Counted from the first letter of the stretch, positions 52,525 through 61,849 are shown. The stretch is 64,000 nucleotides of DNA from Pseudomonadota bacterium (GCA_021781815.1 JAJXWB010000004.1:124001-188000), one strand, 5' to 3'. Made by a program: numbers and translations. Notes: generated by a model not told the origin, from the letters alone.

Positions 52525-54243
52525 ATGACGGACGCGAAGTCGGCCTGGCCGGCTGTCACCCTGGCTCAAGCGCATGCGATTCTGACGGCGCCCGGCGCGC
52601 CGTTCGAGATGATCGATGCGACCGTTCGCGGGCGGCCGATGCGGGTCTGGAAGAACGCGCCGCCGACATTGCGCGAGGTGTTCATGGTCGGCCGCGCGCA
52701 CGGCGACAAGACCTTCCTCGTCAATGAGGATGAGCGCGTCTCGTTCGAAGCCTTCGCGCGCGCCTCGATTGCGCTTGCGCGCTGGATGCAGGCGCAGGGC
52801 GTGCGGAAGGGCGATCGCGTCGCGATCGTGATGCGCAATCTGCCGGAATGGCCGGTCTCTTTTTTCGCCACGATTCTGCTCGGCGCCATCGCCACGCCGC
52901 TCAACGGTTGGTGGTCGGGCGAGGAATTGCTGTATGGACTAAGGGATTCCGGCGCGCGCCTACTGATTGCCGACGGCGAGCGGTTTGCGCGCATCGCTGA
53001 CTTTATCGCGGAATGTCCGGCGCTCGAACGCATCCTCGTCACGCGCGCCGCGCCTCCGGCGAACGGCGTTTCGTTCGACGCCGTCATCGGCGCTCCGAAC
53101 GCCTGGAAAGATCTGGCCGATGCGCCATTGCCGGAGGTCGCGCTTGACCCGGATGACGACGCCTCGATTCTTTATACGTCGGGCACGACCGGCAATTCGA
53201 AGGGCGCGATCCAGTCGCACCGCAATTCGACCTGCGCGCTGCTCGCTGCGCAATTCGCAGCGGCGCGCGCGTTCGTCCGTCGAGGAGAGCCGATCCCCGC
53301 GCCGGACCCGAATGTCCAGCGCGCGGTGCTGATCTCGGTTCCGTTCTTCCACACGACCGGCACGCACGCCATCCTCTGCCCGGCGCTGGCGAGCGGCTCC
53401 AAGATCGTGATGATGCGCCGGTTCGAGCCCGTACGCGCGATGCAACTGATCGAGCGCGAGCGGGTGACGTCGGCGGGCGGCGTGCCCACCATCGCCTGGC
53501 AGATCATTGAACATCCGGACCGTCCAAAATACGATCTGTCCTCGCTTGAATCCATCTCCTATGGCGGAGCGCCCGCCTCTTCCGAACTGGTGCGCCGGAT
53601 CACAGAGGTCTTTCCGAAATCCGCCCCCGGCATTGGGTGGGGGATGACGGAAACGACGTCGACCTTCACCAGCCATGGCGGCGAGGACTATCAGAACCGC
53701 CCGGAGAGCGCCGGTCCGTGCATTCCTGTCTGCGACATGAAGGTCGTCGACGAGATGGGGCGCGCCCTGTCGCCCGGCGCAGTCGGCGAGTTGCTGGTGC
53801 GCGGGCCGGATATCGTGCGCGGCTATTGGAACAAGCCCGAGGCTACAGCGAACGCCTTCGACGGAGACTGGCTGCGCACCGGCGATCTCGCGAAGCTCGA
53901 CGAGGAAGGCTTCCTCTACATCGTCGATCGGAAGAAGGACATGCTGATCCGCGGCGGCGAAAACATCTATTGCATCGAAGTCGAGGAAGTCCTGTACCGC
54001 CATCCCGCCGTGATGGACGCCGCGGTCCTCGGCCTGCCGCACCGGATCCTCGGCGAGGAGCCGGCCGCCGTTGTCACGCTGAAGCCCGGAATGGACGTGA
54101 ACGAGGCGGACTTGCGGGCCTTCGTCGGCGAGCATCTCGCCGCCTTCAAGACGCCGGTTCGCATCGCCTTCGCCGCCGAACCGCTGCCGCGCAACGCCCC
54201 TGGCAAGATCATGAAGTCGCAGTTGCGAGCCTATTTCCAATAG
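52525..54243 (+). CDS. Acyl-CoA synthetase (adenylate-forming)
   Basis: The 572-residue enzyme has the AMP-binding motifs LYTSGTTGNSKGA, GWGMTET, DWLRTGDL and the C-terminal lysine in PGKIMKSQ. It activates a carboxylic acid to its CoA thioester with ATP. It lies nine bases after the SDR and completes a run of acyl-CoA dehydrogenase, kinase, SDR and ligase. The acid is unknown, with 4-hydroxy or medium-chain acids plausible by gene content. Confidence 0.93.
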   Translation: MTDAKSAWPAVTLAQAHAILTAPGAPFEMIDATVRGRPMRVWKNAPPTLREVFMVGRAHGDKTFLVNEDERVSFEAFARASIALARWMQAQGVRKGDRVAIVMRNLPEWPVSFFATILLGAIATPLNGWWSGEELLYGLRDSGARLLIADGERFARIADFIAECPALERILVTRAAPPANGVSFDAVIGAPNAWKDLADAPLPEVALDPDDDASILYTSGTTGNSKGAIQSHRNSTCALLAAQFAAARAFVRRGEPIPAPDPNVQRAVLISVPFFHTTGTHAILCPALASGSKIVMMRRFEPVRAMQLIERERVTSAGGVPTIAWQIIEHPDRPKYDLSSLESISYGGAPASSELVRRITEVFPKSAPGIGWGMTETTSTFTSHGGEDYQNRPESAGPCIPVCDMKVVDEMGRALSPGAVGELLVRGPDIVRGYWNKPEATANAFDGDWLRTGDLAKLDEEGFLYIVDRKKDMLIRGGENIYCIEVEEVLYRHPAVMDAAVLGLPHRILGEEPAAVVTLKPGMDVNEADLRAFVGEHLAAFKTPVRIAFAAEPLPRNAPGKIMKSQLRAYFQ

Positions 54244-54293
54244 GCCGATTGCAGGAACTCCCAAGCCAAAGACCTGACGTCGGCTCCTGAGCT

Positions 54294-54311
54294 TGCAATT
54301 TCAAAATTGCA
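54294..54311. promoter_or_regulatory. Operator-like palindrome TGCAATTT-CA-AAATTGCA
   Basis: A perfect 8-bp inverted repeat with a two-base spacer. It covers the -35 position of a promoter whose -10 could be TATATG (54325-54330), leaving a leader of about 40 bases before the small XRE gene. This is the expected position of an autorepressor site. Confidence 0.55.
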
Positions 54312-54376
54312 GGTCTAGCCTTCATATATGCTGTTTTTTGACGCATAAGTGATGGCTCAGACATGAAATCTGCCTT

Positions 54377-54643
54377 ATGATCACTGCCGCCCAGCTTCGC
54401 GCCGCTCGCGCGCTCGCGGGCCTGGACCAGCGGCGGCTGGCCGAATTGTCCGGCCTGTCCTTGCCGACCATCCAGCGCATGGAGGCCAGCGACGGCGTCA
54501 TTCGCGGCAATGTCGATTCGCTTACCAAACTTGTGCGCGCGCTCGACGAGGCGGGGATCGAACTGATCGACGAGGGCGCAGCCAGCCAGGGGGTCGGCCG
54601 CGGCGTGCGATTGCGGCGGCGTCCGGCGTCGGTGGCGGGCTGA
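54377..54643 (+). CDS. Small XRE-family DNA-binding regulator
   Basis: The 88-residue protein has a helix-turn-helix (QRRLAELSGLSLPTIQRME, about residues 18-36) and a short C-terminal strand region that ends basic. Such small regulators are common in Rhizobiales. It lies four bases before hyfB and 66 bases after a strong palindrome, so it probably represses itself and the hyf operon. Its inducer is unknown. Confidence 0.9.
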   Translation: MITAAQLRAARALAGLDQRRLAELSGLSLPTIQRMEASDGVIRGNVDSLTKLVRALDEAGIELIDEGAASQGVGRGVRLRRRPASVAG

Positions 54644-54647
54644 CGTC

Positions 54648-56660
54648 ATGCCGCTTGCGCTCGCACTCTGGTATGTCGCCGGTTTGCTGGTCCTCAGCGT
54701 CGCTGCGATCGCCATGCGCGGACTGCCGAGGGCCAGCGCGATCGTCTATGCTGCATGCGGCGCGATCGCATTCGCGCTGCTGTTCGGAGCGGCGCAGCGC
54801 CTGATCGCTTTTCCCGACGCCACCGCACGGCTGACGCTGCCGTTGGGTCTGCCCTGGATCGGCGCGCGTTTCAGGCTCGACGCGCTGTCGTGCTTCTTCC
54901 TCGTCGTGATCAATCTCGGCGCTGTCGGAGCCTGCCTCTATGCGATCGGCTATGGCGCGCACGAGAAGGAGCCAGGCCGCATCCTGCCATTCTTCCCGGC
55001 CTTCGTCGCCGGCATGAATTGCGTTGTCGTGGCCGACGACGCCTTCACCTTTCTCGTCTCCTGGGAGTTCATGTCGCTGGCGTCCTGGGCGCTCGTGCTC
55101 GCGCATCATGACGAAGCGGAGAACCGGCGGGCGGGATTCGTCTACATCGTCATGGCGAGCCTGGGCGCGACCGCATTGCTGCTCGCCTTCGGCCTGCTCG
55201 CCGGTCCATCCGGCGGATATGATTTTGCGACGATCGCTGCGACGCCGCGGCCCGAATGGCTCGCGGGACTGGTCGTCGTCCTTGCGCTCGTCGGCGCGGG
55301 GTCGAAAGCCGGGCTGGCGCCGTTGCACGTCTGGCTGCCGTTGGCGCATCCGGCGGCGCCGAGCCACGTTTCGGCGCTGATGAGCGGCGCGATGACCAAG
55401 GTCGCCGTCTACGGCTTCATCCGGATCGTTTTCGATCTGGTCGGGCCGGTCCAGCTTTGGTGGAGCGTCGTCATGATGCTGCTGGGCGCGGGCTCGGCGG
55501 TTCTCGGCGTCATGTTTGCGGCGATCGAACGCGATCTGAAACGTCTGCTCGCCTACAGCACGATTGAAAACATCGGCGTCGTGTTCACGGGACTCGGACT
55601 GGCGATGGCGTTCAAGGCGAACAACATCGAATGGGCTGCGGCGCTCGCCTTCTCCGCCGCCCTGCTGCACGTGCTCAATCATTCCCTGTTCAAGAGTCTG
55701 TTGTTCTTCGGCGCCGGCGCGGTGCTGGGCGCAACGGGCCTTCGCGACATCGAGAAACTCGGTGGCCTGATCCATCGCATGCCCCGATCGAGCTTCGCCA
55801 TGCTCGGCGCCGCCATGGCGATTTCGGCCTTGCCGCCGCTCAACGGCTTCGTTTCGGAATGGCTGCTGTTTCAAGCCGTCCTTGTCAGCCCAGCCTTGCC
55901 GCAATGGGGCTTGAAACTGATGACGCCGGCGGTCGGCGCGGCGCTCGCGCTGGCTGCGGCGCTCGGCGCCGCCGCCTTCGTGCGGATGTTCGGCATTGTC
56001 TATCTCGGCCGACCGCGGTCGCCGGCGGCGATCAAGGCGACGGAGACAGACCCCTGGTCGCTTGCCGCCATGTTTCTCGTCCTGGCCCTGTGCCTGTCGC
56101 TGGGTGTCGCGCCGGGCCTCGTGCTCGATGCGATCGCGCCGGTCGCCCATGCGCTGATTGGCGCGCGCCTGCCCGAACAGTCGACGATGGCCTGGCTGAC
56201 GGTCGCCCCGATCGCGGAGGCGCGGAGTTCCTACAATGGGCTGCTCGTCTTCGCCTTCATCGCGATATCGACTCTGACGGCCATCGAGGTCATCCACCGC
56301 TTTGGTTCGCGCGCCATTCGTCGCGCATCGGCCTGGGACTGCGGTTTTCCCAACGACGATCCGGCGACGCAATATACGGCGTCGAGCTTTGCCCAGCCGA
56401 TCCGCCGCGTGTTCGGCAACATCGTCTTTTCGGCGCGCGAGAACGTCGACATGCCCGCCCCCGGCGATTCGCGTGCGGCGCATCTGACTGTCGAAACCAC
56501 CGACAGGATCTGGTCCTGGATCTATGAGCCCCTCACAGGCGCGATCAATCGGATCGCCACCTCGATCAATCGTCTGCAATTCCTGACGATCCGGGGCTAT
56601 CTCAGCCTCGTGTTCGCTGCGCTGGTCGCTCTCCTGCTAACGGTGGCGACATGGCGCTGA
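54648..56660 (+). CDS. hyfB: HyfB-like proton-pumping antiporter subunit
   Basis: The 670-residue membrane protein belongs to the Mrp/NuoL antiporter family, with about 16 helices and family regions FLVSWEFMSLASWALV, KAGLAPLHVWLPLAHPAAP, and lysines within the helices. It forms the membrane arm of a complex I-like or hydrogenase-4-like assembly. The start lies four bases after the XRE stop, and its end overlaps hyfC by ten bases. Confidence 0.92.
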   Translation: MPLALALWYVAGLLVLSVAAIAMRGLPRASAIVYAACGAIAFALLFGAAQRLIAFPDATARLTLPLGLPWIGARFRLDALSCFFLVVINLGAVGACLYAIGYGAHEKEPGRILPFFPAFVAGMNCVVVADDAFTFLVSWEFMSLASWALVLAHHDEAENRRAGFVYIVMASLGATALLLAFGLLAGPSGGYDFATIAATPRPEWLAGLVVVLALVGAGSKAGLAPLHVWLPLAHPAAPSHVSALMSGAMTKVAVYGFIRIVFDLVGPVQLWWSVVMMLLGAGSAVLGVMFAAIERDLKRLLAYSTIENIGVVFTGLGLAMAFKANNIEWAAALAFSAALLHVLNHSLFKSLLFFGAGAVLGATGLRDIEKLGGLIHRMPRSSFAMLGAAMAISALPPLNGFVSEWLLFQAVLVSPALPQWGLKLMTPAVGAALALAAALGAAAFVRMFGIVYLGRPRSPAAIKATETDPWSLAAMFLVLALCLSLGVAPGLVLDAIAPVAHALIGARLPEQSTMAWLTVAPIAEARSSYNGLLVFAFIAISTLTAIEVIHRFGSRAIRRASAWDCGFPNDDPATQYTASSFAQPIRRVFGNIVFSARENVDMPAPGDSRAAHLTVETTDRIWSWIYEPLTGAINRIATSINRLQFLTIRGYLSLVFAALVALLLTVATWR

Positions 56661-57604
56661 TGCTCGATCTCGCGGCGCAGGGAGCGCAGATGTCGTTGGT
56701 TCTGGCGCTTGCGCCCGGCCTGCTCGGTCTTACGCGGAAGATCAAGGCGCGGTTGCTGCGGCGAAGAGGCCCGCCCATCGTCCAGCCCTACCGCGACCTT
56801 GCCAAGCTCCTGCGCAAGGAAGCGGTCGTCGCCGAGAACGCCTCGTGGCTGTTCCGCAGCGCGCCCTACATGATCTTTGTCGCGACCTGGGTCGCCGCCT
56901 CCCTGATTCCGACCTTCGCGACCGGTCTTATCTTCAGTTGGACCGCCGATCTTATCGCGATCACCGCTCTTCTGGGCAGCGCGCGGTTCTTCCTCGCCCT
57001 CGTCGGCATGGATGTCGGCACGAGCTTCGGCGGCATTGGATCGAGCCGCGAAGCCATGTTCGCGACGCTGGCCGAGCCGGCGATGATCATGATCTCGTTC
57101 ACCGTCGCACTCATCGCCGGATCGACGCAATTGTCCTCGGTCGCCGAGCATATGCTCTCGCATCTCGAATTGCGTGTTTCGCTCGGGCTGGCGCTGTTTG
57201 GACTCATCATCGTGGCGCTGGCCGAGAATGCGCGCATTCCCGTCGACAATCCGGCGACCCACCTTGAACTGACGATGGTGCACGAGGCGATGATCCTGGA
57301 ATATTCCGGCCGCCATCTCGCCGTCATAGAAATGGCCGCAGCTCTCAAGCTGCTTCTCTATGTTTCGCTCGCCGCCTGCATTTTCGCTCCCTGGGGGCTG
57401 GCCCCGCCCGGCGCGGGGCCGCTGTTCTGGGCGATCGGCGTCGTCGCCTATCTCTTCAAACTGCTCGCTGGCGGGTGCATGCTGGCCGTGTTCGAGACAT
57501 CGATCGCCAAGATGCGCGTATTCCGCGTTCCAGAACTGCTCGGCGCGGCGCTGATGCTCGGCTTCCTCGGCGTACTGCTTCTGTTCGTGTCGCGGAGTCT
57601 GTGA
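56651..57604 (+). CDS. hyfC: HyfC-like NuoH-type membrane subunit
   Basis: The 317-residue protein has eight helices and the NuoH/HyfC signature PVDNPATHLELTMVHEAM and the QPYRDLAKLLRKE loop, which contacts the soluble arm. It links electron transfer to proton movement. It overlaps hyfB by ten bases and hyfE by one. Confidence 0.93.
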   Translation: MALMLDLAAQGAQMSLVLALAPGLLGLTRKIKARLLRRRGPPIVQPYRDLAKLLRKEAVVAENASWLFRSAPYMIFVATWVAASLIPTFATGLIFSWTADLIAITALLGSARFFLALVGMDVGTSFGGIGSSREAMFATLAEPAMIMISFTVALIAGSTQLSSVAEHMLSHLELRVSLGLALFGLIIVALAENARIPVDNPATHLELTMVHEAMILEYSGRHLAVIEMAAALKLLLYVSLAACIFAPWGLAPPGAGPLFWAIGVVAYLFKLLAGGCMLAVFETSIAKMRVFRVPELLGAALMLGFLGVLLLFVSRSL

Positions 57605-58266
57605 TGGGGCGCCTTGCCTTTGATCTCGCCCATCTGCTGGCCGGCAGCCTCGTGCTTCTCAGCTTGCTGATGCTCTATCAGGACCGGATGTTCTCGCTCA
57701 TCCGCATCTTCGCATTCCATGCGATCGTCCTGTCGATGTCGGTGGCGTGGCAAGCCTTTACACAAGGCGCCCCCCATCTCTACATCACAGCCGCGATCGC
57801 GCTGCTGTTCAAGGCGTTCATCATCCCGGTCAGCCTGCATCGCATCGTCGTGCGGCTCGAAGTCCATCGCGAGATCGAGGTCGTCGGCGGGGTCGGAATC
57901 ACCATGCTCATCGGCATCGGGCTGATTGCGCTGTCGTTGGCGGTCATGCTGCCGGCGACCGCAAGCGCCGATCCGCTCGCGCGCGAAGATCTGGCGTTCG
58001 CGCTCTCGGTCGTTCTGCTCGGTCTTCTGATGATGGTCACGCGCCGTAACGCCGTGACTCAGATCATTGGCTTCATGTCGCTCGAAAACGGGCTGATCCT
58101 CGCGGCCGCCGGCGCCAAGGGCATGCCGCTGGTGGTCGAGATCAGCGTCGCGTTTTCCGTGCTGATCGCCTTCATCGTCATCGGTGTCTTCCTGTTCCGG
58201 ATCCGCGAACGGTTCGATTCGGTCGACGTCGGCGTTCTCGAGTTCAGCCGGGGAGAGCGTCAATGA
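57604..58266 (+). CDS. hyfE: HyfE-like NuoK-type membrane subunit
   Basis: The 220-residue protein has six helices and contains the NuoK-like glutamate helix GFMSLENGLILA. HyfE is the usual NuoK-like part of hydrogenase-4-type complexes. The ATG at 57604 shares the A of the hyfC stop; the frame is open further upstream inside hyfC but without family similarity. The stop overlaps hyfF (ATGA). Confidence 0.91.
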   Translation: MGRLAFDLAHLLAGSLVLLSLLMLYQDRMFSLIRIFAFHAIVLSMSVAWQAFTQGAPHLYITAAIALLFKAFIIPVSLHRIVVRLEVHREIEVVGGVGITMLIGIGLIALSLAVMLPATASADPLAREDLAFALSVVLLGLLMMVTRRNAVTQIIGFMSLENGLILAAAGAKGMPLVVEISVAFSVLIAFIVIGVFLFRIRERFDSVDVGVLEFSRGERQ

Positions 58267-59711
58267 TCATATCGCCGCATCAGGCGATCGCCGCCGTCCT
58301 CGAAATCCCTGCGGCGTCGGCGATTGGACTGTCCTTGCTGCCCGGCTATGTTTGGCCGGCCCGCATCAACGTTCTGTCCTGCGCGGCGACGTTTCTCTGC
58401 GCGACCACGCTGCTGTTCGGCGGCGGGCATATCGAGCATTATCTGTTCGTCGACGATCTGAATGTCGTTTTCATTGTCCTGTCGACCTTCGTCGGCCTCA
58501 CCACCAGCGCCTATAGCGCGAGCTACCTGCGGCACGAGATCGAGGAAGGCAAGCTGAAGCCAGCTTACGTCCGTTTCTATCACGCCATGTATCAGGCGCT
58601 GATGTTTGCGATGAACCTTGCTCTGCTTTCCGACAACATCGGACTGATGTGGGTCGCGATCGAACTGGCGACGCTGACGACCGTGCTCATGGTCGGCGTC
58701 TACCGCACGAACGCGGCGCTGGAGGCGGCCTGGAAATATTTCATTCTCGGCAGCGTCGGCATCGCGCTCGCGCTGTTTGGCACCATTCTCGTCTATCTCT
58801 CGGCGCAGCCGGTTTTGGGCGAGGGGCCGAACGCCATGGTCTGGACCATCCTCGTCCAGCACGCTGTTCAATTCAGCCCCGGCTTGCTCAACGTCGCTTT
58901 CGTCTTCCTCATCCTCGGCTATGGCACCAAGGTCGGCCTCGCGCCGATGCACGCCTGGCTGCCGGACGCCCACGCCGAGGGCCCGACGCCCATTTCCGCA
59001 GTGCTGTCGGGGCTGCTGCTCAACGTGGCGCTATACGCCGTGCTGCGTTTCAAGATGCTGCTCGCCGCCAATGCGGGCGCGATCCGGCCGGGACCGCTGC
59101 TGGCGACGCTTGGACTCGTTTCGCTCCTGTTCGCCGGGTTCATGCTGTATCGCCGCAACGACATCAAACGGCTGTTCGCCTATTCCTCGATCGAGCACAT
59201 GGGCATCGTCGCCTTCGCCTTCGGCATGGGCGGGCCGCTCGCCAATTTCGCCGGTCTGCTGCACATGACGATGCACAGCCTCACCAAATCGGCGATCTTT
59301 TTCGCCGTCGGCCATGTCGCTCAGGCGAGAGGAACGCAGAAGATTTCCGAAATCCGGGGACTCACGGCGTCACATCCGGTTCTTGGCTGGGGATTGATCG
59401 CGGGCGTCGTGGCGATCGCAGGTCTGCCGCCGTTCGGCGTATTCATGAGCGAATTCCTGATCGTCAGTTCGACCTTCGCGCGTGAGCCGCTGCTCGCCAT
59501 CCCCCTTGTCGTCGGGCTTCTCGTCGCGTTCGGCGCCTTGATTCTGCGCGTCAGCAATTTAGCCTTCGGCGAGCCGGTTGGCCCGCAGCGGGCGGTCTCG
59601 GCGTCCATCGCGCCGCTCTACGCGCATCTTGCGCTGGTTCTCGTCGCCGGCGTCTACCTGCCCTCGCAGCTCGTCGCCTGGTTCCGGGCCGTCGCGGAAA
59701 TGCTGGGCTGA
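58263..59711 (+). CDS. hyfF: HyfF-like antiporter subunit
   Basis: The 482-residue membrane protein is a second antiporter-type subunit, with AWKYFILGSVGIALA, KVGLAPMHAWLPDAHAEGPTPI and FAYSSIEHMGIV. Proton translocation is expected. It overlaps hyfE by four bases and precedes the large soluble subunit. Two antiporter-like subunits per cluster are normal for the Hyf/Ehr type. Confidence 0.93.
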   Translation: MIISPHQAIAAVLEIPAASAIGLSLLPGYVWPARINVLSCAATFLCATTLLFGGGHIEHYLFVDDLNVVFIVLSTFVGLTTSAYSASYLRHEIEEGKLKPAYVRFYHAMYQALMFAMNLALLSDNIGLMWVAIELATLTTVLMVGVYRTNAALEAAWKYFILGSVGIALALFGTILVYLSAQPVLGEGPNAMVWTILVQHAVQFSPGLLNVAFVFLILGYGTKVGLAPMHAWLPDAHAEGPTPISAVLSGLLLNVALYAVLRFKMLLAANAGAIRPGPLLATLGLVSLLFAGFMLYRRNDIKRLFAYSSIEHMGIVAFAFGMGGPLANFAGLLHMTMHSLTKSAIFFAVGHVAQARGTQKISEIRGLTASHPVLGWGLIAGVVAIAGLPPFGVFMSEFLIVSSTFAREPLLAIPLVVGLLVAFGALILRVSNLAFGEPVGPQRAVSASIAPLYAHLALVLVAGVYLPSQLVAWFRAVAEMLG

Positions 59712-59724
59712 GGGAGCGGATCGG

Positions 59725-61239
59725 ATGGCCTCTCTTCGGGAAGCGATCGCCAGGGGCGCAAGGCTTGACGCGATGCGCCCCTTTCCGCGCATCGAGGTCG
59801 ACGCATCGATCTGGCTGCGCGTCACGCGCGAGATCAGCAAGGGCGAGGGTGATCTCGTCGCCCTGTGGAGTGACGGCGCCGCGGCGCACATGATGGCGTG
59901 GCCGCATGGCGACGCTACGCCCTGTGTGCTTTCGATCGCCTGCCTGGAAGCGCGCTTTCCCTCGGTCGGCCATCTGCATCCGCCTGCCCAAAGGCTCGAG
60001 CGGGCGATCCACGACATTTACGGCCTGACGCCCAGCGGCGCCGCCGACGATCGTCCCTGGCTCGATCACGGCGTCTGGGGCGTGCTCCACCCCGGCGGCA
60101 ACGCGCAGCCTGCTCCCGCGGACCCCGCGCCCTACCGGTTTCTCGCGGCGGAAGGCGAACCGCTGCATCAGATCGCGGTCGGTCCGATTCATGCCGGCAT
60201 CATCGAGCCGGGCCATTTCCGGTTTTCAGCGAACGGCGAGACGGTCGTCCGCCTCGAACAGCGGTTCGGCTACGCCCACAAGGGCGTCGAAACGCTGATG
60301 CGCGGCGCGGACGTTGATCGCGCGCTCCGGCTGGCCGGCCGCGTCTCCGGCGACAGCACGGTCGCCTATGCATGGGCGGCCTCTGGCGCGCTGGAGGCGG
60401 CGCTGGACATCGTTCCGCCGCCGCGCGCGACCGCGCTGCGCGCCGTCATGGCGGAGATCGAACGCATCGCCAACCATCTCGGCGACATCGGCGCGGTCTG
60501 CAACGATGCCGCCTTCAGCCTGATGCTGGCGCATTGCGGCGTGTTGCGCGAGCGCGTGCTGCGCGCCGCGAAAGCGGCGTTCGGCCATCGCCTCATGATG
60601 GATTGCCTCGCGCCCGGCGGGCTCGCTCGGGATATGACGCCGGGTGGCGCGCGCGCGATCGAGGACGCGTTGCTGGCGATCGACGCCAGTCTGCCGGGGC
60701 TGCTGCGCGTTTACGATTCGACGGCCTCCCTGCAGGATCGAACGGTTGGAACCGGAAAGACGGACGCTGCGCTCGTGGCGCAGTTTGCGTGCGGCGGCTT
60801 CGTCGGGCGCGCGGCGGGCCGCGGGTTCGACGCGCGACGTGCGCTGCGCTATGCGCCCTACGGCGACCTCGATTTCGACGTGCCTGTCCGACAGGAAGGC
60901 GACGTCGACGCGCGTGTGCGCCTGCGGTTCGACGAGATCGGCCAGTCCATGGCGATCGTGCGCCGCCTGCTCGTGAAATTGCCCGCCGGACCCATCCGCG
61001 CCGAATGGCCCACAGATGCGGGCGCTTGCGAAGGCGTGGCCATGATCGAGGGGTTCCGGGGCGATATTGTCGCGTGCGTGCGCCTGGACGCCGCTGGACG
61101 CATCGCGCACTGCCACCTGCGCGATCCCTCGTGGTTTCAATGGCCGCTGCTGGAAGCTGCGATCGAGGGCAATATCGTCGCTGACTTTCCGCTCTGCAAC
61201 AAGTCGTTCAACTGCGCCTATTCGGGCCACGATCTCTGA
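59725..61239 (+). CDS. hyfG: HyfG-like large subunit without the nickel ligands (Ehr type)
   Basis: The 504-residue protein has a NuoC-like N-terminal part and a NuoD/hydrogenase-large-like part (about 150-504) with GYAHKGVETL and IERIANHLGDIG. At the first NiFe motif, R-x-C-G-x-C, it reads R206-V-S-G-D-S, and at the second, D-P-C-x-x-C, it reads D467-P-S-W-F-Q. All four nickel cysteines are thus absent, so it cannot carry a NiFe site. Such proteins form energy-converting hydrogenase-related (Ehr) complexes. Start ATG 59725 follows AGGGAGCGG. Confidence 0.9.
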   Translation: MASLREAIARGARLDAMRPFPRIEVDASIWLRVTREISKGEGDLVALWSDGAAAHMMAWPHGDATPCVLSIACLEARFPSVGHLHPPAQRLERAIHDIYGLTPSGAADDRPWLDHGVWGVLHPGGNAQPAPADPAPYRFLAAEGEPLHQIAVGPIHAGIIEPGHFRFSANGETVVRLEQRFGYAHKGVETLMRGADVDRALRLAGRVSGDSTVAYAWAASGALEAALDIVPPPRATALRAVMAEIERIANHLGDIGAVCNDAAFSLMLAHCGVLRERVLRAAKAAFGHRLMMDCLAPGGLARDMTPGGARAIEDALLAIDASLPGLLRVYDSTASLQDRTVGTGKTDAALVAQFACGGFVGRAAGRGFDARRALRYAPYGDLDFDVPVRQEGDVDARVRLRFDEIGQSMAIVRRLLVKLPAGPIRAEWPTDAGACEGVAMIEGFRGDIVACVRLDAAGRIAHCHLRDPSWFQWPLLEAAIEGNIVADFPLCNKSFNCAYSGHDL

Positions 61240-61254
61240 GAAGCGACGCCAGCC

Positions 61255-61767
61255 ATGCGCAATCTGATCCTCCAGGGTATACTGCAATCGCCGCTGTCCG
61301 AGCCGCCGCCCCGGCCGGACGATTGCGAACTTGCGCAGCTCACGCATGCGTTCGAGGAGGCGTCACAACGCAGGCTCGGACGCTCGCTGTCCATTCGCGC
61401 GGTGGACGCCGGCTCGTGCAACGGTTGCGAACTCGAGATGCACGCGCTCGGCAACGCCTATTATGATCTCGAACGCTTCGGTCTGCGCTTCGTCGCCTCG
61501 CCGCGCCATGCCGACGTGCTGATGGTGACGGGGCCAGTCACGAAGAACATGCGTTTGGCGCTCGAACGCGCCCATACCGCCATGCCCTCGCCGAAATGGG
61601 TGATCGCCGTTGGCGATTGCGCATGTGATGGCGGCGTTTTCGCCGGCGGGTACGCCTGCGTCGGCGCGGTGTCGCACGTCGTTCCCGTCGACCTTCGACT
61701 TCCGGGCTGCCCGCCCGAACCGATCGTGCTGCTCAAGGGGTTGATCGCCTTGATCGAAGCGGACTGA
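61255..61767 (+). CDS. hyfI: HyfI-like small subunit with one 4Fe-4S cluster
   Basis: The 170-residue NuoB/HyfI-like protein keeps the four ligands of the proximal cluster: Cys55 and Cys58 (SCNGCE), Cys122 (GDCACDGG) and Cys152 (PGCPPEP). It docks on HyfG and the membrane arm. The operon ends here. hyfA, hyfD and hyfH are not in the run, so the electron-input module is unknown. Confidence 0.92.
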   Translation: MRNLILQGILQSPLSEPPPRPDDCELAQLTHAFEEASQRRLGRSLSIRAVDAGSCNGCELEMHALGNAYYDLERFGLRFVASPRHADVLMVTGPVTKNMRLALERAHTAMPSPKWVIAVGDCACDGGVFAGGYACVGAVSHVVPVDLRLPGCPPEPIVLLKGLIALIEAD

Positions 61768-61829
61768 TCCCGATTTTGAATCAATTGCTCGTCCGGCCGC
61801 CTGGCCCGGATCGGCGGCGCCTGTAACGA

Positions 61830-61849
61830 AGCGGGCGCATGCGCCCGCT
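61830..61849. terminator. 20-bp perfect palindrome between convergent genes
   Basis: AGCGGGCGCATGCGCCCGCT is a perfect palindrome lying between hyfI and the convergent LTXXQ gene. It can form a stable hairpin on either strand, probably a shared terminator, though no T run follows. Confidence 0.6.

Noticed and set aside
54338-54366. TTGACG with a -10 at ACATGA before the XRE gene
   Set aside because: The downstream hexamer has no match to a -10; the TATATG element further upstream is better.
54522-56579. Minus-strand frame of 685 codons opposite hyfB
   Set aside because: Arg/Asp/Gln-rich antisense to a clear membrane protein gene.
59725-61239. Reading HyfG as an active NiFe hydrogenase subunit
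   Set aside because: None of the four nickel-ligand cysteines is present at the two expected sites.
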